This document shows positions 53,120 to 62,796 of a stretch of DNA of 64,000 nt, one piece after another. The DNA is from Kaistia algarum (GTDB lineage: Bacteria; Pseudomonadota; Alphaproteobacteria; Rhizobiales; Kaistiaceae): positions 434,001 to 498,000 of the forward strand of contig NZ_JAPKNJ010000001.1 in the NCBI RefSeq assembly GCF_026343945.1. The letters run 5' to 3'. The notes under the pieces were generated by a model. The model did not search any database. It worked only from the letters and a program-made list of their open reading frames with translations, and was not told where the DNA came from. Every line of letters starts with the position of its first letter. Position 1 is the first letter of the stretch. Made by a program: the position numbers and the translations under genes.

Positions 53120-53884
53120 TCAGTCGCGTCCCTTCAGGACGCCGCGCGCATAGACCGCAAAGACCGCCAGCAGTGCGAAGGCGAGCCCAAACCACGTCAC
53201 CACATATTGCAGGTGGTTGTTGGAGAAGACGACGAGCGTCTCGCCTCCCTGCGGCATGCCCCCGGGATTGGGCGCGGCGTTGGCGTCGATCGAATAGGGC
53301 GCAACACTTGCCGCCGGGAAACCCGCTGCCTTGGCGAAGAGCGAGGGCTCGCGCGCGAACCATTGATCATCCGCCGGGATGCCATCGCCGAAAAGGTGCG
53401 AGGGCGTCTCGGGCCGGCGCGCCAGACCGGTCACGGTAACGTGGCCATCGATCTGGCCTTCGCGTCGCGTCGCCGCCGCCTGCTTGCCATCCGGCACGAA
53501 GCCGCGATTGACATAGACGATCCAACCTTCATCGGTCTTCAGCGGCGTATAGATCCACCAGCCAACGCCGCCGAGCTTTCCGCGCGGCTGGGAGATCTGG
53601 CCGTAGAGATGCGCTTCCTTGTCGTTCAGGAAGGTGCCGCTGACGGTCACCGGCGTATAGTCGAATTCCACGAGGTCGAGCGTCGACCAACCGACAGGCC
53701 CCGGCGCGGCGACGGGCGCCGTCTTCAGCCTCATGTCGACCTGCGCGATCAATGCTTCCTTCCAGTGCAGCCGGCGCCATTGCCAGGCGCCAAGCGAGCA
53801 CAGGATCGCGAACATGATGACGGTGGCGATCGCCGGCGCGATGAGCCGCTTCCAAGGGGAACGATCGATCGTGGTGGCTGACAT
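53120..53884 (-). CDS. surf1: SURF1 cytochrome oxidase assembly protein
   Basis: A 254-residue protein with two membrane helices, at ~12-32 (IAPAIATVIMFAILCSLGAWQWRR) and near the C-terminus (YVVTWFGLAFALLAVFAVYA), enclosing a periplasmic domain. QWRRLHWKEALIAQVD and the late NNHLQYVVTWFGLA are diagnostic. SURF1 delivers heme a to subunit I. It is the last gene of the oxidase cluster. Confidence 0.93.
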   Translation of the reverse strand: MSATTIDRSPWKRLIAPAIATVIMFAILCSLGAWQWRRLHWKEALIAQVDMRLKTAPVAAPGPVGWSTLDLVEFDYTPVTVSGTFLNDKEAHLYGQISQPRGKLGGVGWWIYTPLKTDEGWIVYVNRGFVPDGKQAAATRREGQIDGHVTVTGLARRPETPSHLFGDGIPADDQWFAREPSLFAKAAGFPAASVAPYSIDANAAPNPGGMPQGGETLVVFSNNHLQYVVTWFGLAFALLAVFAVYARGVLKGRD

Positions 53885-53909
53885 GTCGGCTCGGCGGTTT
53901 CCGCCCTGG

Positions 53910-54320
53910 CTACGGCTCGAGCCGCGCCTGTTCGGCCTTGGTGCGGTACTGGATCCCGATCATCAGGCCCTTCAGAGGCCGGAGCATGCCGAGGGAAAGT
54001 CCGATCACCAGCGGGAACCACAGGATGATGTGGACCCAGATCGGCGGCTGGAAGGTGAATTCCACATAGAGCGCCAGAAAGGCGACGATAAAGCCGACGA
54101 TCATGATGACGAAAACGGCAGGGCCGTCGCCGGAGTCGATGAAGCTATAGTCGAGCCCGCAATTCTGGCAACGAGGCTGCAAGGACAAGAAGCCCGCGAA
54201 CAGGCGCCCCTGGCCGCAGCGCGGGCACAGTCCGCGCATGCCGGTCGCGCTCGGCGATAGCGGCGGATAGAGCGCCCGGTCGCGCGGGCGGTTCGCCGCC
54301 GCCTCTTCCGCATCGCTCAT
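53910..54320 (-). CDS. DUF983 membrane protein
   Basis: A 136-residue protein with an N-terminal zinc-ribbon-like pair of CxxC motifs (LCPRCGQG and CQNCGLDY) and two membrane helices (VFVIMIVGFIVAFLALYV, IILWFPLVIGLSLGML). The family often lies between ctaE and surf1, as here, suggesting a part in oxidase assembly or metal handling. ATG 54320 is preferred over ATG 54329 by the position of AGGA. Confidence 0.88.
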   Translation of the reverse strand: MSDAEEAAANRPRDRALYPPLSPSATGMRGLCPRCGQGRLFAGFLSLQPRCQNCGLDYSFIDSGDGPAVFVIMIVGFIVAFLALYVEFTFQPPIWVHIILWFPLVIGLSLGMLRPLKGLMIGIQYRTKAEQARLEP

Positions 54321-54342
54321 CGCTATCATCCTAACTCAAGTG

Positions 54343-54370
54343 AAAAGGGCCGCCCGGCAGCGGGCGGCCC
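54343..54370 (-). terminator. Terminator-like hairpin downstream of ctaE
   Basis: GGGCCGCCCG (54347-54356) and CGGGCGGCCC (54361-54370) form a perfect 10-bp GC-rich stem with a 4-nt loop. On the minus strand TTTT follows at 54346-54343, 8 nt after the ctaE stop. It separates the structural genes from DUF983 and surf1. Confidence 0.8.
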
Positions 54371-54377
54371 AAGAACA

Positions 54378-55217
54378 TTACGCCGCGTGGATCGGCGCGC
54401 CCCAGCCGCCCCAGACATAGATGGCGAAGAAGAGGAACAACCAGACGACGTCGACGAAGTGCCAATACCAAGCGGCCGCCTCGAAGCCGAAATGCTCCTT
54501 GGGGGTGAACTGGCCGGCCAGCGCCCGGAACAGGCAGACGATCAGGAACACGGTTCCGACGAAGACGTGGAAGCCGTGGAAGCCCGTCGCCATGAAGAAG
54601 GTGGCGCCGTAGATGTTGCCGCCGAACGAGAAGGCCGCATGCGAATATTCGATGATCTGCACGGTCGTGAAGATCATGCCGAGTACGATCGTCAGCACGA
54701 GACCCCATTTCAGGCCCTCGCGGTCATCGTGGATCAGCGCGTGATGCGCCCATGTCACCGTGGTGCCCGAGGTCAGCAGGATCAGCGTGTTCAGGAGCGG
54801 CAGGTGCCAGGGATCGAAGACTTCGATACCCTGGGGCGGCCAGTGACCGCCGGTGAACTGCACGCGGGCGACCTGCTGCGCCTCGTTGGCGAACAGGCTG
54901 GCGTCAAAGAATGCCCAGAACCAGGCGACGAAGAACATCACTTCGGAGGCGATGAACAGGATCATGCCGTAGCGCAGATGCAGCTGCACGACCCGCGTAT
55001 GATAGCCCTGCTGGCCCTCCTTGATCACGTCGGTCCACCACGACGCCATCGTGTAGAGCACGATCAGCAGGCCCGGGAGGATCCACAGCAGCGAAGCGCC
55101 GTGCATGAACGCGATCGAGCCGAGAGCCATCACGAAAGCGCCGATCGAGCCGACGAACGGCCAGGGGCTCGGATTGACGAGGTGATAATCGTGATGCTTG
55201 GCGTGGGCTTCAGCCAT
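54378..55217 (-). CDS. ctaE: Cytochrome c oxidase subunit III
   Basis: A 279-residue core subunit with seven membrane helices. The Glu-bearing motif FIASEVMFFVAWFWAFFDASL and the C-terminal HFGFEAAAWYWHFVDVVWLFLF are diagnostic. It stabilises the oxidase active site against turnover damage. It follows ctaG by 21 nt. A terminator-like hairpin lies just downstream. Confidence 0.96.
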   Translation of the reverse strand: MAEAHAKHHDYHLVNPSPWPFVGSIGAFVMALGSIAFMHGASLLWILPGLLIVLYTMASWWTDVIKEGQQGYHTRVVQLHLRYGMILFIASEVMFFVAWFWAFFDASLFANEAQQVARVQFTGGHWPPQGIEVFDPWHLPLLNTLILLTSGTTVTWAHHALIHDDREGLKWGLVLTIVLGMIFTTVQIIEYSHAAFSFGGNIYGATFFMATGFHGFHVFVGTVFLIVCLFRALAGQFTPKEHFGFEAAAWYWHFVDVVWLFLFFAIYVWGGWGAPIHAA

Positions 55218-55238
55218 GGAGGAGCTCCCCGGTCCGGA

Positions 55239-55895
55239 TCAAAGTGGCTTGCCCGAGCCCTTCGCGTCGATCGACGCGAGCGGCGCCGTCGTCGCGGCCT
55301 GGCTCGGATAGAAGGTATAGGAAAGCGTGATGGTGTCGGTGAACCGGCTGTCGGGATCATCGACGATCGCCGGATCGACAAAGAACGTCACCGGCATATC
55401 GACCTTCTCGCCGGCTTTCAACGTCTGCTGGTTGAAGCAGAAACAGGCAATCTTGTTGAAGAAGCGGCCGGCCGAATCGGGTTGAACATTGAACCCGGCC
55501 TGCCCGCTCGAGGTGACGCCGGTCCGATTCTCGGCGAAGAAGTTGACCTTCGAGAGCTCGCCGAGGCGCACCTTGATCTGGCGCTGCTCCGGACGGAACG
55601 CCCAGCCGATGCCGTTGGCGACATTGGCGTCGAAACGCACGATGATCGTCCGGTCGCTCGCTTTTTCCGGCGGGGCTTCGGCGCGCTGCGTCGTGCCGCC
55701 ATAACCCGTCACCTGGCAGAACAACTTGTAGAGCGGCACCGAAGCGAAGGCCGCGCCGAGCATGGCGGCGCCGAAGACGCCGCATGCCGCGGCCGTCACC
55801 GCAAACGAGCGGCGGCGTGACTGCGCCTTGTGCGGCTTAGCCTGGGCTTCGCTGCCGGGCGCGGATGACGGGTTTGGAGCGTTCGGTTCCATCAT
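55239..55895 (-). CDS. ctaG: Cytochrome c oxidase assembly protein CtaG/Cox11
   Basis: A 218-residue copper chaperone inserting CuB into subunit I. One N-terminal membrane helix (FAVTAAACGVFGAAMLGAAFA) is followed by a periplasmic domain with the copper-binding CFCF in NKIACFCFNQQ and the later VDMPVTFFVDP. It sits between coxF (4-nt gap) and ctaE. Confidence 0.95.
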   Translation of the reverse strand: MMEPNAPNPSSAPGSEAQAKPHKAQSRRRSFAVTAAACGVFGAAMLGAAFASVPLYKLFCQVTGYGGTTQRAEAPPEKASDRTIIVRFDANVANGIGWAFRPEQRQIKVRLGELSKVNFFAENRTGVTSSGQAGFNVQPDSAGRFFNKIACFCFNQQTLKAGEKVDMPVTFFVDPAIVDDPDSRFTDTITLSYTFYPSQAATTAPLASIDAKGSGKPL

Positions 55896-55899
55896 CGTC

Positions 55900-56094
55900 T
55901 CAAAGCGACCGGTTCACGACATTGCCGCCAAGGCGGACGATGGTGACCGCCCAGAACAGGATGACGAGCGCGCCGAGCGCGAGGCCGATCGCGATCGAGC
56001 GGGCGCGGCGACGGCGCAGCTGCGCGGCCGTAAGGCTTATGCCCGGCGCGTCGACCTGGACCGGCGACTTGGCTTCCGGACGGGCTACGCTCAC
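55900..56094 (-). CDS. CoxF-like small membrane protein
   Basis: A 64-residue single-helix protein ([21 protein letters not shown]) at the usual coxF position between ctaB and ctaG. Its N-terminus is cytoplasmic and basic. The start ATG 56094 overlaps the ctaB stop by 4 nt. Its function in the oxidase is not known; identity rests on position and topology. Confidence 0.8.
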   Translation of the reverse strand: MSVARPEAKSPVQVDAPGISLTAAQLRRRRARSIAIGLALGALVILFWAVTIVRLGGNVVNRSL

Positions 56095-57023
56095 GCCGAT
56101 ACTCCCGCGAGGATCGCCAGCCGATCAACGAGCAGCATGGCAAAGAGAAGGAAGAGATAGAGGATCGAGAATGCGAAGAGCTGCTTGGCGGGACGCATAT
56201 CCCGGTCGGCGGCATCCATGCGCATCACCCGAACGGAGAGATACACGAAGGTGGCGCCAAGCGCCGTCGCCGCAATGCCATATCCGAGCGGGGCGAAGCC
56301 GAGAATGGCCGGAAGCACTCCGATCGGCGCCAGCACCAGCGAATAGATCAGGATCTGCCGCTTAGTCTCGGGAACGCCGGACACCACGGGTAGCATCGGA
56401 ATGCCGGCGCGGGCATAGTCATCCGACTTGAACAGGGCGAGCGCCCAGAAATGCGGCGGCGTCCACATGAAGATGATAAGGAACAGCACGATGCTTTCGA
56501 GGCTGACCGAGCCGGTCACCGACGCCCAGCCGATGATCGGCGGAAACGCCCCGGCCGCGCCGCCGATGACGATGTTCTGCGGCGTCCAGCGCTTCAGACC
56601 CATCGAATAGATCACGACATAGAAGAAGATCGTGAAAGCGAGCAGCCCGCCGGCCACCGGATTGACGAGGACCGTCAGCACCAGGACGGAGAGGGCGGCG
56701 AGCGTCAGGCCGAAGGCGAGCGCCTCGCCCTCCGTGACGCGGCCCGACGGGATCGGACGGCCACGCGTGCGGCTCATGATCCGGTCGATATCGGCGTCGT
56801 ACCACATGTTGAGCGCGCCCGAGGCGCCGGCGCCGACCGCGATCGACAGGATGGCCGCGAAAGCGATCACCGGATGGATGCCGCCCGGCGCCATGACAAG
56901 GCCCGTCAACGCCGTGAAGACCACCAGCGACATGACGCGCGGCTTCAGAAGGGCGATAAAATCGGAAGGACCGGCAAGCTGGCCGGCCTCCGAGTCGATC
57001 GCTTCGAGCTGCACGTCGGACAT
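56091..57023 (-). CDS. ctaB: Heme O synthase (protoheme IX farnesyltransferase)
   Basis: A 310-residue UbiA-family prenyltransferase that adds farnesyl to heme B. The first Asp motif is [22 protein letters not shown], and about eight to nine membrane helices follow ([19 protein letters not shown] motif present as [14 protein letters not shown]). It follows ctaD by 62 nt. The product feeds CtaA, which is not in this window. Confidence 0.96.
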   Translation of the reverse strand: MSDVQLEAIDSEAGQLAGPSDFIALLKPRVMSLVVFTALTGLVMAPGGIHPVIAFAAILSIAVGAGASGALNMWYDADIDRIMSRTRGRPIPSGRVTEGEALAFGLTLAALSVLVLTVLVNPVAGGLLAFTIFFYVVIYSMGLKRWTPQNIVIGGAAGAFPPIIGWASVTGSVSLESIVLFLIIFMWTPPHFWALALFKSDDYARAGIPMLPVVSGVPETKRQILIYSLVLAPIGVLPAILGFAPLGYGIAATALGATFVYLSVRVMRMDAADRDMRPAKQLFAFSILYLFLLFAMLLVDRLAILAGVSA

Positions 57024-57085
57024 TATCTTCTACCTGTTCGGAGCGGGACGGGCAGCGTACCCGCCCCGTCCCGCGACTTCTCTTC

Positions 57086-58708
57086 TTAGTGCTTCACGTC
57101 GCCGATGCGCGGCAGCACTTCCCACTGATGGAAGGGCGGCGGCGAGGAGAGCTGCCACTCAAGCGTCGTGGCGCCCTCGCCCCACGGATTGTTCGGCGCC
57201 GGCACCTTCTTCAGGAAGGCGTCGATGACGCCGTAGAGGAAGATGAAGACGGCGAAGGCCGAGATGTAGGAGCCGATGGACGAAACGAAGTTCCAGCCCC
57301 ACAGCGCATCCGGATAGTCGGCGTAGCGGCGCGGCATGCCGTCCATGCCGAGGAAATGCTGCGGGAAGAACACCAGGTTCACGCCGATGAAGGTGACCCA
57401 GAAATGCAGCTTGCCGATCTTGTCGCTGTACATGTAGCCGAACATCTTCGGGAACCAGTAGTACCAGGCCGCGAAGATGGCGAAGACCGCGCCCAGCGAC
57501 AGCACATAGTGGAAATGCGCCACCACGAAATAGGTGTCCTGGAACGAGCGGTCGAGGCCGGCATTGGCGAGCATGACACCCGTGACGCCGCCGACCGTGA
57601 ACAGGAAGATGAAGCCGATCGCCCAGAGCATCGGCGTCTTGAACTCGATCGAGCCGCCCCACATCGTCGCGATCCAGGAGAAGATCTTGATGCCGGTCGG
57701 CACCGCGATCACCATAGTCGCCGCCACGAAATAGGCCTGCGTCTCGAAGGATAGGCCGGTGGTGTACATGTGGTGCGCCCACACGACGAAACCGACGACG
57801 CCGATCGCGACCATGGCATAGGCCATGCCGATATAACCAAAGATCGGCTTCTTCGAGAAGGTCGAGATCACATGGCTGACGATGCCGAAGCCCGGCAGGA
57901 TCAGGATGTACACTTCGGGATGGCCGAAGAACCAGAAGAGATGCTGGAACAGGATCGGGTCGCCACCGCCTTCAGGCTTGAAGAAGGTGGTGCCGAAATT
58001 GCGGTCGGTCAGCAGCATGGTGATGGCACCAGCGAGAACCGGCAGCGACAGCAGCAGCAGGAAGGCGGTCACCAGCACCGACCAGGCGAAAAGCGGCATC
58101 TTGTGCAGCGTCATGCCCGGGGCGCGCATGTTGAAGATGGTCGTGATGAAGTTGATCGCGCCGAGGATGGACGAGGCGCCGGCAATGTGCAGCGCCAGAA
58201 TGCCGAAATCGACCGCCGGGCCAGGCTGGCCCTCAGGGCCCGAGCCGGAAAGCGGGGCATACATCGTCCAGCCACCACCGACGCCATGTTGGCCGGCCGC
58301 GCTCGGCATGAACATCGAGATCAGCAGCAGCAGCAGCGCGGGCGGCAGCAGCCAGAACGAGATGTTGTTCATGCGCGGGAACGCCATGTCCGGCGCGCCG
58401 ATCATGATCGGCACGAACCAGTTGCCAAAGCCGCCGATCATCGCGGGCATGACCATGAAAAAGATCATGACCAGGCCATGCGCCGTCACGAATGTATTGA
58501 AGACATAGGGATTGCCGAAGATCTGCAGGCCCGGCTGCTGAAGCTCGAGACGGATGGCGACCGAGAGCGCACCGCCGATGATGCCCGCGATGATCGCGAA
58601 GATCAGGTACATCGTGCCGATGTCTTTGTGGTTGGTCGAATAGACCCAACGCCGCCATCCGGTCGGATGGTCGTGGTGTTCGGCGGCGTGCGCAGCACCC
58701 GTGGCCAT
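57086..58708 (-). CDS. ctaD: Cytochrome c oxidase subunit I
   Basis: A 540-residue catalytic subunit with twelve membrane helices, carrying heme a and the heme a3-CuB site. Motifs: the Cu-ligand/His-Tyr region [28 protein letters not shown] with the two CuB histidines, and the heme ligands in [34 protein letters not shown] is standard for aa3-type (A family) oxidases. It follows ctaC by 75 nt. Confidence 0.97.
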   Translation of the reverse strand: MATGAAHAAEHHDHPTGWRRWVYSTNHKDIGTMYLIFAIIAGIIGGALSVAIRLELQQPGLQIFGNPYVFNTFVTAHGLVMIFFMVMPAMIGGFGNWFVPIMIGAPDMAFPRMNNISFWLLPPALLLLLISMFMPSAAGQHGVGGGWTMYAPLSGSGPEGQPGPAVDFGILALHIAGASSILGAINFITTIFNMRAPGMTLHKMPLFAWSVLVTAFLLLLSLPVLAGAITMLLTDRNFGTTFFKPEGGGDPILFQHLFWFFGHPEVYILILPGFGIVSHVISTFSKKPIFGYIGMAYAMVAIGVVGFVVWAHHMYTTGLSFETQAYFVAATMVIAVPTGIKIFSWIATMWGGSIEFKTPMLWAIGFIFLFTVGGVTGVMLANAGLDRSFQDTYFVVAHFHYVLSLGAVFAIFAAWYYWFPKMFGYMYSDKIGKLHFWVTFIGVNLVFFPQHFLGMDGMPRRYADYPDALWGWNFVSSIGSYISAFAVFIFLYGVIDAFLKKVPAPNNPWGEGATTLEWQLSSPPPFHQWEVLPRIGDVKH

Positions 58709-58783
58709 GGCCTGCTTCCCTTCCTGTTCCTCAGCCTCACCGCGCTCGGCGCGGGAAGCCCTTCCAACTCATGCGCGGGCGCC

Positions 58784-59707
58784 TCAGCGCGCCGCGACCT
58801 CAACCTTCGAACCCGCGTCGGCAACCTTGGCCATATCGGCCTGGATGCTCGCGGTCAGCGCCTTGTAGGCGCCCGGCAGATCCGTCTTGGCAGCAATGGC
58901 CCAGGCCTTGAATTGCTCCGGCTTCACGACGCGCACAGCGATCGGCATGAAGGCGTGATTGATGCCGCAAAGTTCCGAGCACTGGCCGTAATAGACGCCC
59001 TCGCGCTCGGCGAGGAACCAGGTCTCGTTCAGGCGGCCGGGGATCGCATCGATCTTGATGCCGAAAGCGGGAACCGTGAACGAGTGGATCACGTCCTGCC
59101 CGATGACCTGCATGCGCACCACGGTGCCGACGGGAACGATCATCTCGTTGTCGACGGCGAGGAGGCGCGGCTGGTTGGCCGGATCCGTGCGCTGATCGTC
59201 GGTCAGCATGTTCGAATCGAACGCGACGCCGTCATTGTCCGGATATTCGTAGTTCCAGTACCACTGGATGCCGGTCGCCTTGACCGTCAGCACCTTCGCG
59301 GGATCGTAGTCCTTCAGGATACGGCCCGGGTCCTGCTGGGCGAAGAGCAGCGAGAAGGAGGGAACGGCGATCGCGATCAGGATCAGGATCGGAGCGACCG
59401 TCCAGACCACCTCGATCATGGTGTTGTGCGAGGTCTTCGAAGGCACAGGATTGGCCTTCGCATTGAAGCGCACCATCACATAAATGAGCAGCGCCAGGAC
59501 CACGAGCACGACGGCGATCATCGCGATGGTGATGCCGGTATTGAACCGGTTGATCATTTCCATGATCGGCGAGGCAGGCTCCTGCAGCCACATCGCCCAA
59601 GGCGTCGGCTGGGCCGCCGATGCGACCCCCGCCATTCCACCCCAGACCGCAGTGACCGCGCCTGCAAGCGCCAGCCCCGACACGAGACGCGTCATCGACT
59701 TCGCCAC
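58784..59707 (-). CDS. ctaC: Cytochrome c oxidase subunit II
   Basis: A 307-residue CuA subunit that takes electrons from cytochrome c. A signal sequence is followed by two membrane helices (near 60-80 and 100-120) and the periplasmic cupredoxin domain. The CuA site is C-x3-C-x3-H in YYGQCSELCGINHAFMPI, and the aromatic GIQWYWNYEYP is present. GTG 59707 is chosen for a GGGAG 7 nt upstream; ATG 59695 is in frame. It begins the oxidase operon. Confidence 0.95.
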   Translation of the reverse strand: MAKSMTRLVSGLALAGAVTAVWGGMAGVASAAQPTPWAMWLQEPASPIMEMINRFNTGITIAMIAVVLVVLALLIYVMVRFNAKANPVPSKTSHNTMIEVVWTVAPILILIAIAVPSFSLLFAQQDPGRILKDYDPAKVLTVKATGIQWYWNYEYPDNDGVAFDSNMLTDDQRTDPANQPRLLAVDNEMIVPVGTVVRMQVIGQDVIHSFTVPAFGIKIDAIPGRLNETWFLAEREGVYYGQCSELCGINHAFMPIAVRVVKPEQFKAWAIAAKTDLPGAYKALTASIQADMAKVADAGSKVEVAAR

Positions 59708-60016
59708 CTCGTCACTCCCTTCTCGAACCCCTGTCGGGCCGCGCCCTCTCCGCCGCGCCAGCCCGGCCTCCGTTGCGCCACTTTCCGCAACAGTATAGGC
59801 CGAAGCCATCAGGCTTCCACGGCGATTTAGGATTCGGCCTAATATCGCCCGACACAAACCACATGGTCCTTTGGCTCGCAACGGTGCATCGATCGAAATG
59901 ATGCGGCAAATCGCGCCCGGCTCCGTCAAAACGACGGGCAGCGGGGTGCTGCCGATCGGTCGCAAGCTGTGCAATAAGAGACGCTGGAAGGCCAATTGAT
60001 TGAGGAGATCGACCCC
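59708..60016. other. Divergent promoter region between ctaC and the ialB-family gene
   Basis: About 309 nt between two divergent genes. It must hold the promoters for the oxidase operon and the ialB-family gene. It is richer in A/T around 59820-59900 than its neighbours. I saw no clear palindrome or known box. Confidence 0.4.
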
Positions 60017-60778
60017 TTGAAGGCCAACGCAGCGGCAAGTGCGTTTCGCTGGACGCAGACCGGACGCCGAATCGCCTGCCTCGCGGGCGTCGCCCTCGCG
60101 GCCACGCTGGCGCTTGCGCCGTTTGGCGGGGCTTCGGCGCAGGGCGTCTCGAAAGGCAAGAATGGCGACTGGGAGACGCGCTGCGACAAGCCGCCGGGCG
60201 CCCAGGAGGAAGTCTGCTCCATCATGCAGTTCGTCTCGGCGGAGGACCGGCCTAATGTCGGCCTCGCCGTCGTCGCGCTGAAGACCGTCGACAAGAAGGC
60301 GCAGATCCTGCGCGTCCTGGCGCCGCTGGGCGTCTATCTGAAGCGCGGTCTCGGCGTTTCGGTCGGCAGGACCGTGTCGTTCAAATCCGACGTCGGCGCC
60401 GGGGACAGCGACAAGACTGTCTCGATCACCGTCCCCGACAATGTCGACGCCAAGCAGGGCGATATCCTCGTGCGCGCCGACACCAATGAATTCCTGCGCA
60501 TCGTCTCGATGAATGGCAGGGTCGCGAATGTACAGTGGAACGGCGCGAAGCCGGCCAATATCGCGATTTCCGAAGTGTTCCAGAATCTCGGCGCCGTTGG
60601 TTTCGACCGCTGCCTGCCGGATGGTTGCGTGCTCGATGTCGACCTGACGCCGACGGTGCTGGACATGCTGCGCAAGGGCACGACGGCGCTGTTCTATGTG
60701 TACCAGACGCCGGACGACGGTTTCGGCATTCCCGTGTCGCTGAACGGCTTCGCGGCCGGCTTCGACGCCCTGCCTTGA
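60017..60778 (+). CDS. Invasion-associated locus B (IalB) family protein
   Basis: A 253-residue exported protein with signal segment (RIACLAGVALAATLALAPFG). The family signatures GDWETRCDKPPGAQEEVCSI and VGLAVVALK follow, with later RCLPDGCVLDVDL. IalB of Bartonella helps entry into red cells, but homologues are common in free-living Rhizobiales. Four conserved cysteines likely form disulfides. The start is TTG 60017 with GAGGAG 9 nt upstream; an in-frame TTG lies at 59996. It precedes the flavoprotein by 12 nt. Confidence 0.85.
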   Translation: MKANAAASAFRWTQTGRRIACLAGVALAATLALAPFGGASAQGVSKGKNGDWETRCDKPPGAQEEVCSIMQFVSAEDRPNVGLAVVALKTVDKKAQILRVLAPLGVYLKRGLGVSVGRTVSFKSDVGAGDSDKTVSITVPDNVDAKQGDILVRADTNEFLRIVSMNGRVANVQWNGAKPANIAISEVFQNLGAVGFDRCLPDGCVLDVDLTPTVLDMLRKGTTALFYVYQTPDDGFGIPVSLNGFAAGFDALP

Positions 60779-60790
60779 CGGGATCAGACG

Positions 60791-61402
60791 ATGGCGCGGA
60801 TCGAGACGACCACGGCGCTCCGCGCCCTCTATGGCGAGCCCCATGGCCGGGCTGTGGCCAAGCAGTTGGACCGGCTCGACCGGCATTGCCGAAGCTTCAT
60901 CGCGCTCTCGCCCTTCCTGATCCTGGCGACGCAGGGATCTGACGGGCTCGGCGACGCGACGCCGCGCGGCGACCATCCGGGCTTTGTCGGCGTCGCCGAC
61001 GACCAGACGCTGATCATCCCCGATAGGCCGGGCAACCGGCGGCTCGATTCGCTGATGAACATCGTCGAACGGCCCGGCATTGGCGTGCTGTTCCTGATCC
61101 CCGGCGTGGACGAGACCCTGCGGGTCAACGGCACGGCCCATATCGACGACGACATGGCGCTGCGCGAGGCGCACCGCGTCGACGACAATCTGCCGGCGAC
61201 CGTCCTCGTCGTCGCCGTCAAGGAAGCCTATCTCCAATGCGCCAAGGCGCTGATGCGCTCGAAGCTATGGGCCGCCGAAAGCCGGGTCGAACGCTCAGCG
61301 CTGCCGACCATGGGCGAGATGCTGAAGGACCATACACGGTCAAGCGATACGCCCGAGGCCCAGGATGCGATGCTGGCGCGCTATCGCGGCGCCCTCTATT
61401 GA
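60791..61402 (+). CDS. MSMEG_1061-type FMN-dependent PPOX flavoprotein
   Basis: A 203-residue pyridoxamine-phosphate-oxidase-fold protein. The order SPFLILATQGSDGLGDATPRGDHPGFV, IPDRPGNRRLDSLMNIVERPGIGVLFLIPG and DETLRVNGTAHI is typical of the MSMEG_1061 group, which binds FMN or F420 and reduces unknown substrates. CAKALMRSKLW is the C-terminal conserved motif. It is 12 nt downstream of the ialB-family gene. Confidence 0.88.
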   Translation: MARIETTTALRALYGEPHGRAVAKQLDRLDRHCRSFIALSPFLILATQGSDGLGDATPRGDHPGFVGVADDQTLIIPDRPGNRRLDSLMNIVERPGIGVLFLIPGVDETLRVNGTAHIDDDMALREAHRVDDNLPATVLVVAVKEAYLQCAKALMRSKLWAAESRVERSALPTMGEMLKDHTRSSDTPEAQDAMLARYRGALY

Positions 61403-61515
61403 GAATGAATAGCAGTCCGCAGGGAGCGACGACCGGCTCCGGTTCGCTTGACGACCATATGGGCTCCTGAACTTCGGGGCCGAGCATCGGTCGTCTTGCC
61501 CCGGCTCCGGCCTCG

Positions 61516-62703
61516 ATGCACATGATGGTTGTCGACCTTCTCACGATCTACATCGTGGTCCTGCTGAACGCGACGACGCTGACCATCATCTGGTTCGCCA
61601 TCTGGCGCTCCTATCCGGGCTTTCACGCCGCACGGATCTGGACCTTTTCCGCCGGCAACTTGGCGCTCGGCGGGGTGGTTCTCCTGGCGGCCGAGCCGCT
61701 GCGCTCCCAGACCCTTACCATCGGCGGCAATGCGGTCATCCTGCTCGGATACTGTCTCTCGTGGGTCGGCGTCTGCCGGTTCCTGGGCCGGCGGGAGCCC
61801 TGGCGGGAGACCGCGGCCCTGATCATCGTTTCGGTCGCCCTGCTCTATCTGTTCCAGGAAAACCGGACAGCCCGCAACCTCATCTATGCGGTCGGGCAGT
61901 CGCTCCCCCTGCTGTTCGCGATCGTCGAACTGCGGCGCGGCGGACGGCCCGCTGCCGGCTTCGCCATGGCGAGCTGGGGGATGACGTCAAACATCGCCGC
62001 CCGCTTCACCTGTTTCGGCGCCGTCGCGGCTAACGCTAATGGCGCGGCGACCTTCGAAACGTACAGCGCGGTCTATACGGCCGGCATTCTCGCTCAGATC
62101 TTCACGGCCATGGTGTGGAACTTCGGCTATGTGATGATGGCGATCGACCGGCTGCGCGGCGAATTGCTGGACATGGCGCTCGTCGACGAGTTGACGGGCC
62201 TCGCCAATCGCAGGGCCTTCCAGGAACGTGGTTCGGCCGCGCTCGTCCAGAGCGTCACGACCGGCGATCCGCTCGCCCTCCTCGTCGTCGATCTCGACAA
62301 TTTCAAGCAGATCAACGACGAGTACGGCCACGCCGCTGGAGACGCGAGCCTCGGCCATTTCGCCCGGCACGCCGCCTCCCGGCTGCCGTCTCAGGCTCTC
62401 CTCGCCCGCACAGGCGGCGACGAGTTCTGCCTGCTGCTGCCCGGAATGGACATCGAGGGCGCAGCGGCGACCGCGGAAATCCTCGTTGCCTCGTTCCGCA
62501 GCGCTCCCCTTGCCTGGCGCGGTCAGGCGATCCAGCTGACGATCAGCATCGGCCTTGCTGCCGTACCCGCCCCTGGCATCGCTGACATTGGCGGCCTCAT
62601 CGATCGTGCCGACGGCGCACTCTACGACGCCAAGCGGCGTGGCCGGGACCGCTACGCGGCCGCCCAGCTGGAAGAGCCGGGTCCGGCCGAGATCCTGGAC
62701 TGA
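61516..62703 (+). CDS. Membrane diguanylate cyclase (GGDEF)
   Basis: A 395-residue protein: about six membrane helices in residues 1-200 (MVVDLLTIYIVVLLNATTLT and others) and a C-terminal GGDEF domain (~225-385). The catalytic motif is intact, TGGDEFCLLLPG, with VDELTGLANRRAF and DLDNFKQINDEYGHAAGD. No RxxD inhibitory site precedes it, so product feedback is not expected. It would make cyclic di-GMP. ATG 61516 or the ATG two codons later is the start. It has a 113-nt gap to the flavoprotein gene. Confidence 0.9.
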   Translation: MHMMVVDLLTIYIVVLLNATTLTIIWFAIWRSYPGFHAARIWTFSAGNLALGGVVLLAAEPLRSQTLTIGGNAVILLGYCLSWVGVCRFLGRREPWRETAALIIVSVALLYLFQENRTARNLIYAVGQSLPLLFAIVELRRGGRPAAGFAMASWGMTSNIAARFTCFGAVAANANGAATFETYSAVYTAGILAQIFTAMVWNFGYVMMAIDRLRGELLDMALVDELTGLANRRAFQERGSAALVQSVTTGDPLALLVVDLDNFKQINDEYGHAAGDASLGHFARHAASRLPSQALLARTGGDEFCLLLPGMDIEGAAATAEILVASFRSAPLAWRGQAIQLTISIGLAAVPAPGIADIGGLIDRADGALYDAKRRGRDRYAAAQLEEPGPAEILD

Positions 62704-62796
62704 TCGGCGGTCCGTCGCCCGCCCTCGCGTTTCGGGGGTGCGAAACGCGTCCGCCTCTCCTATCTGTTGAACTCGTTACCTGCCCCGGAGCCCACC

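Noticed and set aside
57770..59830. 686-codon plus-strand frame over ctaD and ctaC
   Set aside because: Antisense to two strongly conserved oxidase genes; rich in Asp, His and Arg, as usual for shadows of membrane proteins.
59708..61237. Minus-strand extension of the ctaC frame to 817 codons
   Set aside because: The upstream part is antisense to the ialB-family and flavoprotein genes. The real ctaC starts at GTG 59707 with a signal peptide and a ribosome binding site.
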